In this document: positions 52,918 through 57,681 of the stretch, piece by piece | How positions within the stretch are numbered: position 1 is the first letter of the stretch | Layout: every line of letters begins with the position of its first letter | Assembly: GCA_002369515.1 (NCBI GenBank) | Contig: DFFM01000027.1 | Location: 5,652 to 63,332, forward strand | From: Prevotella sp. UBA3776 | GTDB lineage: Bacteria; Bacteroidota; Bacteroidia; Bacteroidales; Bacteroidaceae | Reading direction: 5' to 3' | DNA length: 57,681 nt | Notes under the pieces: generated by a model | What the model saw: the letters and a program-made list of their open reading frames with translations, nothing else | Told to the model about the DNA's origin: nothing | Database searches by the model: none | Position numbers and translations under genes: made by a program

Positions 52918-55104
52918 ATGACAATTCCTGCAGTATTTTGGCTCGTGCCCATCGCATCGATCGTGGCACTGTGCATGGCCTGGCATTTCTTCTCGCAGAT
53001 GATGAAGGAATCGGAAGGCACTCCCCGCATGGCGGAAATCGCCAGCCACGTGCGCAAAGGCGCCATGGCCTATCTCAAACAGCAGTACAAGGTGGTACTC
53101 TATGTGTTTATTGTCCTGGCCGTCATCTTTGCCTTCATGGCCTATGTGCTCCATGTGCAGAACCCATGGGTTCCGTTCGCCTTCCTCACGGGAGGTTTCT
53201 TCTCGGGTCTGGCTGGTTTTTTCGGAATGAAGACTGCGACGTACGCCTCGGCGCGCACTGCCAACGCCGCCCGCCAAAGCCTTGACGGCGGACTGAAGAT
53301 AGCATTCCGCTCGGGGGCCGTGATGGGGCTCACGGTGGTGGGTCTCGGCCTGCTGGACATTGCCATCTGGTTTGTTGTGCTCAACGGTCTCACCGACGAG
53401 TCGCTCATCGCCATCACCACCACCATGCTGACCTTCGGCATGGGTGCCTCGACGCAGGCGCTGTTTGCCCGTGTGGGCGGCGGCATCTACACCAAGGCTG
53501 CCGACGTGGGCGCTGACATCGTGGGCAAGGTGGAAGCTGACATTCCCGAGGACGACCCGCGTAACCCGGCCACCATCGCCGACAACGTGGGCGACAACGT
53601 GGGCGACGTGGCCGGCATGGGCGCCGACCTCTACGAGAGCTACTGCGGCAGCATCCTCTCGACCGCGGCCCTCGGTGCAGCTGCCTTCGCATCGGTGGGC
53701 ACTGACGTGCAGCTCAAGGCGGTCATCGCGCCCATGCTGATTGCCGCCGTGGGCGTGTTCCTCTCGCTGCTCGGCATCTTCTTGGTGCGCACCAAGGAGG
53801 GGGCCTCGATGCACGACCTGCTCAAGTCGCTCTCGCTGGGCACCAACGTGTCGGCCGTGCTCATCGCCGTGGCCACCTTCGCCATCCTCTACCTGCTGGG
53901 GGTTGAGAACTGGCTCGGACTGTCGTTCTCGGTGATTTCGGGTCTGGCCGCCGGTGTGATCATCGGCCAAGCCACCGAATACTACACTTCGCACAGCTAC
54001 AAGCCGACGCAGAAGATTTCGGAGGCTGGACTCACGGGCTCGGCCACGGTCATCATCAAGGGCATCGGCACGGGAATGATTTCGACTTGCATCCCGGTGA
54101 TCACCATTGGCGTGGCCATTCTGATGAGCTACATGTGCGCCAACGGCTTCGACCTCTCAATGTCGTCGGAGAGTCTGGCTCATGGTCTCTACGGCGTGGG
54201 CATCGCCGCCGTGGGCATGCTGTCAACACTGGGCATCACGCTGGCCACCGACGCCTACGGCCCCATTGCCGACAATGCCGGCGGAAACGCCGAGATGAGT
54301 GAGCTGGGCGAGGAAGTGCGCCACCGCACCGACGCGCTCGACGCCCTGGGCAACACCACCGCCGCCACCGGCAAGGGTTTCGCCATCGGCTCGGCTGCGC
54401 TCACCGCCCTGGCTCTGCTGGCTTCGTACATAGAGGAAATAAAGATTGCCATGGAGCGCGCCGACGTGATGATGACCAACGTGAAGGGTGAAATGATCAG
54501 TGCGGCCCAGGCCACCATTCCCGACTTCATGAACTTCTTCCAGGTGAACCTGATGAACCCGAAGGTGCTCGTGGGTGCGTTCATCGGAGCCATGGCCGCC
54601 TTCCTGTTCTGTGGTCTCACCATGGAGGCTGTAGGACGCGCCGCACAGAAGATGGTTGAGGAAGTGCGCCGCCAGTTCCGCGAGATTGCCGGCATTTTGG
54701 AGGGCAAGGCCACTCCCGACTACGGTTCGTGCGTGGAGATTTCGACGCGCGCTGCCCAGCACGAGATGATATTCCCGAGCATTCTGGCCATTATCATCCC
54801 CATCGTCGTGGGCTGCCTGCTGGGCGTTGCAGGTGTGCTGGGTCTGCTGGTGGGCGGTTTGTCGTGCGGATTCACGCTGGCTGTGTTCATGGCCAACGCC
54901 GGTGGCGCATGGGACAATGCCAAGAAGAACGTGGAGGAAGGCAACTTCGGCGGCAAGGGCTCGTTTGCCCACAAGGCCACCATCGTGGGCGACACCGTGG
55001 GCGACCCGTTCAAGGATACCAGCGGCCCGTCGCTCAACATCCTCATCAAACTGATGTCGATGGTGAGCATCGTCATGGCCGGACTTACCGTGGCTTTCAT
55101 CTAG
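52918..55104 (+). CDS. hppA: Membrane-bound pyrophosphatase (ion-translocating)
   Basis: A 728-aa protein with about 16 hydrophobic segments. The conserved catalytic loop is GGIYTKAADVGADIVGKVEA and DIPEDDPRNPATIADNVGD followed by NVGDVAGMGADLYES. The potassium switch sits in LGNTTAATGKGFAIG (about residue 478), where alanine after TTA marks K+-dependent enzymes; K+-independent ones have lysine. It uses pyrophosphate hydrolysis to pump Na+ and/or H+. A Bacteroides homologue is reported as a dual Na+/H+ pump, so either is possible here. The cation cannot be fixed from motif alone. It follows a hairpin element and is followed by the hairpin/promoter at 55150. Confidence 0.96.
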   Translation: MTIPAVFWLVPIASIVALCMAWHFFSQMMKESEGTPRMAEIASHVRKGAMAYLKQQYKVVLYVFIVLAVIFAFMAYVLHVQNPWVPFAFLTGGFFSGLAGFFGMKTATYASARTANAARQSLDGGLKIAFRSGAVMGLTVVGLGLLDIAIWFVVLNGLTDESLIAITTTMLTFGMGASTQALFARVGGGIYTKAADVGADIVGKVEADIPEDDPRNPATIADNVGDNVGDVAGMGADLYESYCGSILSTAALGAAAFASVGTDVQLKAVIAPMLIAAVGVFLSLLGIFLVRTKEGASMHDLLKSLSLGTNVSAVLIAVATFAILYLLGVENWLGLSFSVISGLAAGVIIGQATEYYTSHSYKPTQKISEAGLTGSATVIIKGIGTGMISTCIPVITIGVAILMSYMCANGFDLSMSSESLAHGLYGVGIAAVGMLSTLGITLATDAYGPIADNAGGNAEMSELGEEVRHRTDALDALGNTTAATGKGFAIGSAALTALALLASYIEEIKIAMERADVMMTNVKGEMISAAQATIPDFMNFFQVNLMNPKVLVGAFIGAMAAFLFCGLTMEAVGRAAQKMVEEVRRQFREIAGILEGKATPDYGSCVEISTRAAQHEMIFPSILAIIIPIVVGCLLGVAGVLGLLVGGLSCGFTLAVFMANAGGAWDNAKKNVEEGNFGGKGSFAHKATIVGDTVGDPFKDTSGPSLNILIKLMSMVSIVMAGLTVAFI

Positions 55105-55149
55105 ACAATGAAAGCGAAAAGGACGCCCCTATCGCTAAAATAGCTTAAA

Positions 55150-55203
55150 AAAACCTTGCAAAGTTCGAAAATTCATTGTGATTCGTTAACTTTGCAAGGT
55201 TTT
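55150..55203 (+). terminator. Hairpin that may end hppA and start the next transcript
   Basis: A perfect 16-bp inverted repeat (55150-55165 with 55188-55203) with a 22-base loop; arms AAAACCTTGCAAAGTT. The right arm contains TAACTTTG (55187-55194), the Bacteroidetes -7 box. So one sequence could serve as terminator and promoter. Confidence 0.75.
55187..55194 (+). promoter_or_regulatory. Candidate -7 box for the His-rich gene
   Basis: TAACTTTG, followed by CA, within the right arm of the hairpin and 49 bases before the ATG at 55244. The -33 is not clear. Confidence 0.5.
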
Positions 55204-55243
55204 AATCAAAAGTAATTGGCCACTATCCTAAATCTCTTATATA

Positions 55244-55666
55244 ATGAACACAGACAACAACACCGATAAAGTTGACGGAACTGAGCGTGAGCACCATCAC
55301 CACCACAGCAGCGAGAGCGGCGAGCACCATCACCACCATCACAGCAGCAGCGAGAGCGGCGAACACCATCACCACAGCAGCAGCGAGAGCGGCGAGCATC
55401 ATCACCACAGCAGCAGCTCAAGCGGCAGCCGCGAGAGAGGTGGTTCAAGCGGCGGCGGCGAACACCATCACCACCATTCGCACAAGAGCCGTGAGAAAGA
55501 GCGCAAGGCCAATTCGAAGCATCGTGTTGGTTTGTTCGAGCGCAGATATCTACCATCCGTCAAGAAAAGGAAGATCATAGCCAAATGGCTCTATTTCTTT
55601 CTTTGGGTGGCTGTCATCATCGTGTTTGCCACGCTGGCCTTTGTCACCATCTTCAACATCGAGTAG
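55244..55666 (+). CDS. Histidine-rich repeat protein with a C-terminal membrane anchor
   Basis: A 140-aa protein. Residues about 16-90 have four to five repeats of (EH)HHHH-SSSESGE; the count of consecutive His is 4-6. Then a basic segment (SHKSREKERKANSKHRVGLF), and near the C-terminus one hydrophobic helix (WLYFFLWVAVIIVFATLAFV). No signal peptide; the N-terminal part is probably cytoplasmic with a tail anchor. Clustered histidines suggest Zn2+, Ni2+ or Cu2+ binding or storage; this is inference. Codons in the repeat are regular (CAC/CAT mixes, AGC-AGC), so it is a real repeat rather than a shadow. The opposite frame is cysteine-rich only because of this. A terminator follows at 55688-55734. 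Confidence 0.8.
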   Translation: MNTDNNTDKVDGTEREHHHHHSSESGEHHHHHHSSSESGEHHHHSSSESGEHHHHSSSSSGSRERGGSSGGGEHHHHHSHKSREKERKANSKHRVGLFERRYLPSVKKRKIIAKWLYFFLWVAVIIVFATLAFVTIFNIE

Positions 55667-55687
55667 ATTACTTTATTGCATAAAAAC

Positions 55688-55734
55688 CACAGAGGAACAC
55701 GGAAATAAGAATCCGTGTTCCTCTGTGTTTTTTT
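55688..55734. terminator. Terminator between the His-rich gene and GH43
   Basis: A perfect 16-bp stem (55688-55703 with 55712-55727), loop of 8, followed by TTTTTTT on the plus strand and preceded by AAAAAC on the other; it can serve both convergent genes. Confidence 0.93.
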
Positions 55735-55816
55735 GAAGCTGTGCTTCGTCGCGCCATGCGGGACGACGGATTCGGAAATCCGCCAAACAGAACCGCCGAA
55801 CACATGGGCGAACAGA

Positions 55817-55837
55817 GACGCTTTCAGCGTCCTGATG
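55817..55837. repeat. Small hairpin shared with the polymer-operon spacer
   Basis: GACGCT-TTC-AGCGTC (55817-55831) then CTGATG. The hairpin stem recurs at 25554-25568, with the reverse complementary loop GAA and the same CTGATG next to it. Confidence 0.7.
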
Positions 55838-55845
55838 GCAGTATA

Positions 55846-57474
55846 TTATCGGCGCGTAACACGGAACCAGTCGGCATCAATCCATCCGCGATTGGCCTTC
55901 GGACTGGTTTCAACTGCCACAAAACCGATTTTTGCACCTATCCACTTGCCCTCCTTCATGTCGAACACCTCGCCAGCAGGCTTGAAAGACTTTCCGTTGC
56001 TGCTCCAGGCAAAGCGGCACTGGCCGTGGCTCACCTCCATGCGCAGATAGATGTCCTCGTGGATGGCTGGCTGATAGTCTATCTTGTCTCTCTGTGTAGG
56101 CTTCAACGTGGCCAGCACGTTGACCGACTGTTCATGGCCCTTGTCGGCTGCCTTGCAGACGAGTTGCTGCAGCTGGAACTCATCGCCTACGCGCTCAACC
56201 ACCAGGGCGCTGTAGTCGAGCCCCATCATGATGATGCCCCCCATTTGGTGCTGGTCCTTCGACGTGAAGCGCAGCTTGGCTGTTGCCACAAACTCGTCGG
56301 AAGGTGTTTTCTGCAGCAGCATGCTGGGCACCTCCCAAAGGTTCTTACTGCCCTCAGGGAGTTTGTAGGTGTAGAGTCTCATGGTTCCGAAGGCCGTGGG
56401 CATGCCGAACGTCTGGTCATAGTTGGCCTGCCACTGCCATTGTCTGCCCAGCACGGGGGCGTTAAACTCGTCGCTCTCCGCAGGATTGACGATGGTGGTG
56501 GAGTTGCTTTTCGGTTTTTTGTAGGTGCTGACTGGCTCGCCCTTGCTTCCCATGATGGGCCAGCCACTCGACCAATCGACGGGCTGCAGGTGAACCACGC
56601 GCCCGTAGGCCTCTTTGTCCTGGAAATGCACAAACCAATCTTCTCCAAACGGCGTGTGAACCCATCCTCCCTGATGAGGGCCGTTGATGGGCGTCTTGCC
56701 TTGGGCCAGTACCACTTTGTACTCGTAGGGGCCGAAAGGCGACCGCGAGCGCATGGCCAGCTGAAAGCCTGTGGGCACTCCTCCCGCCGGACACATGATC
56801 CAGTACCATCCATCGCGCTTGTAGAACTTGGGGCCCTCGCAGGTGCGGTTTTCGGTGCCGTTGCCGTCGAACACGATCACGGGTTCGCCTATGGGAGCCG
56901 TACCTTCGGCGTTCATCTCGCGCACAGTGAGCACCGAGGCAAAGCGCGACCTCGAATTGGCCCAGCCATTGACAAGATAGCACCGCCCGTCGTCGTCCCA
57001 CAGTGGCGTGGTGTCTATCATTCCCTTGCCCTCGATGACGCACACGGGCTTCGACCATTCGCCCGCGGGGTCCTTCGCCTTCACCATCATTACACCATAG
57101 TCGGGATCGCCCCAATAGATGTAGAACTCACCGTTGTGATGGCGTATGCTGGGCGCCCAGATGCCGTTGCCGTGCGAAGGTTTGTCGAACACCTCCCTAG
57201 GCTCGAGCCGTTTCACCGCATGGTTGATGATTTGCCAGTTCACAAGATCCCTGGAGTGCAGGATGGGCAGCCCTGGAATGCACTGGAAGGAGCTGGCCGT
57301 GAGATAGTAGTCCTCGCCCACCACGCACACATCGGGGTCTGAATAGTCTGCATTGATGACGGGGTTGACGAAAGTACCGTCGCCCCTGTCGGGCGACCAA
57401 ACCTCTGACCGTTGCTGTGCCTCGGCCACGAAGGGCCACAGCAGCATTAAGATGAAAAAAACTGTCTGTTTCAT
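55846..57474 (-). CDS. GH43 family glycoside hydrolase (beta-xylosidase / arabinofuranosidase-like)
   Basis: A 542-aa secreted enzyme with signal peptide (MKQTVFFILMLLWPFVAEAQ). The five-blade propeller has NADYSDPDVCVVGEDYYL (D46 as base), GKGMIDTTPLWDDDGRCYLV (the second acidic residue) and NRTCEGPKFYKRDGWYWIMC (E as acid). The last about 200 residues form a concanavalin-like beta-xylosidase C-terminal domain (QMGGIIMMGLDYSALVVERV; IYLRMEVSHGQCRFAWS). It removes xylose or arabinose from plant side chains, such as xylan or arabinan. The location is periplasmic or outer-surface. No SusC/SusD pair is in the window. Its upstream side runs into the terminal repeat. Confidence 0.9.
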   Translation of the reverse strand: MKQTVFFILMLLWPFVAEAQQRSEVWSPDRGDGTFVNPVINADYSDPDVCVVGEDYYLTASSFQCIPGLPILHSRDLVNWQIINHAVKRLEPREVFDKPSHGNGIWAPSIRHHNGEFYIYWGDPDYGVMMVKAKDPAGEWSKPVCVIEGKGMIDTTPLWDDDGRCYLVNGWANSRSRFASVLTVREMNAEGTAPIGEPVIVFDGNGTENRTCEGPKFYKRDGWYWIMCPAGGVPTGFQLAMRSRSPFGPYEYKVVLAQGKTPINGPHQGGWVHTPFGEDWFVHFQDKEAYGRVVHLQPVDWSSGWPIMGSKGEPVSTYKKPKSNSTTIVNPAESDEFNAPVLGRQWQWQANYDQTFGMPTAFGTMRLYTYKLPEGSKNLWEVPSMLLQKTPSDEFVATAKLRFTSKDQHQMGGIIMMGLDYSALVVERVGDEFQLQQLVCKAADKGHEQSVNVLATLKPTQRDKIDYQPAIHEDIYLRMEVSHGQCRFAWSSNGKSFKPAGEVFDMKEGKWIGAKIGFVAVETSPKANRGWIDADWFRVTRR

Positions 57475-57512
57475 AATTTTTTATTAGTTTCTTTATTCAA
57501 GTTTCGCTATCG

Positions 57513-57681
57513 CTCAACTTTTTGGAGTTCAAGGAGTTCATGGAGTTCAAGGAGTTGCAAGACAATAGCTTCGTGCCGTGTTTTCCTAAAAAACAGAAGG
57601 ACTCAGAGCAACGACTAATGTCTTGAAACTCCTTGTAACTCCTTGCTACTCCTTGTTTACTTAACATGCGAAAGTTAAGTT
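57513..57681 (-). repeat. GGAGTT hairpin element, inverted copy at the window end
   Basis: Read on the minus strand: AACTTAACTTTCGCATGTTA (57681 down), AGTAAACAAGGAGTAGCAAG and GAGTTTCAAGACATTAGTC, a loop, AGCTATTGTCTTGCAACTCC and CTTGAACTCC units. It is the same element as 52701-52889, in the opposite orientation, so the pair brackets hppA, the His-rich gene and GH43. It may continue past the window edge. Confidence 0.9.

Noticed and set aside
55206..55556. Cysteine-rich 116-aa minus-strand protein
   Set aside because: It is the reverse-strand reading of the histidine repeat codons.

Overview
The window looks like a chromosomal segment of a Bacteroidales bacterium, most likely Prevotella or a close relative. 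The evidence is promoters of the Bacteroidetes type (TTTG, 19-20 bases, TAnnTTTG), weak ribosome binding sites, a type IX secretion plug protein, a PorT-like barrel, a Rho factor with a long disordered insert, a Bacteroidetes-style LspA and DUF4296 pair, a membrane pyrophosphatase and a GH43 xylan-type enzyme. Genes are mostly GC-moderate. One AT-rich island (about 9.2-14.0 kb) and several repeat-filled spacers stand out.

Layout. 0-9 kb: the 3' end of rpsA, a T9SS plug protein, three tandem paralogous TPR proteins and gyrA (the last four on the minus strand). 9-14 kb: a solitary type IIG restriction-modification enzyme in AT-rich DNA, then a spacer carrying three tandem promoters for the malic enzyme maeB. 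14-25 kb: maeB, rho, a minus-strand envelope cluster (small lipoprotein, LysM/binding-fold protein, PorT-like barrel, POT peptide transporter), then a lipoprotein, a ZIP metal transporter and a PAS-only protein. 25-26.1 kb: a gene-free kilobase ending in a clear promoter.

26.1-41.2 kb: a one-directional surface-polymer operon of 14 reading frames. It encodes two CDP-glycerol glycerophosphotransferase-family proteins, three LicD proteins, a Stealth-type sugar-phosphate transferase, a pyruvyl transferase, an acyltransferase, a GT2, a GT4 split into two overlapping ORFs, a WecG/TagA protein, a Wzy-like polymerase, a TagD-like cytidylyltransferase fused to a Gfo/Idh oxidoreductase, and an SDR. 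Together they suggest a phosphodiester-linked, teichoic-acid-like polymer in a Gram-negative bacterium, with an activated polyol or glycerol made by the fusion protein and the SDR and used by the LicD and CDP-glycerol transferases. No flippase, initiating transferase or export machinery lies in the window.

41.2-57.7 kb: serB with a small membrane protein; a minus-strand set ileS, Cys-less dksA-like gene, lspA, DUF4296 lipoprotein and a 69-aa ORF; rlmD; a porin; a K+-dependent-type membrane pyrophosphatase; a histidine-rich membrane-anchored small protein; and a GH43 enzyme.

The spacers carry several dispersed repeat families. The most striking is a hairpin element built from (CAAGGAGTT)n and (AACTCCTTG)n arms around a short core, with copies near 45.0, 51.4, 52.8 and 57.6 kb and simpler relatives in the polymer locus. 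A second family is GC-rich and palindromic and brackets the distal half of the polymer locus. A third carries a promoter (13.8, 13.9 and 49.5 kb).
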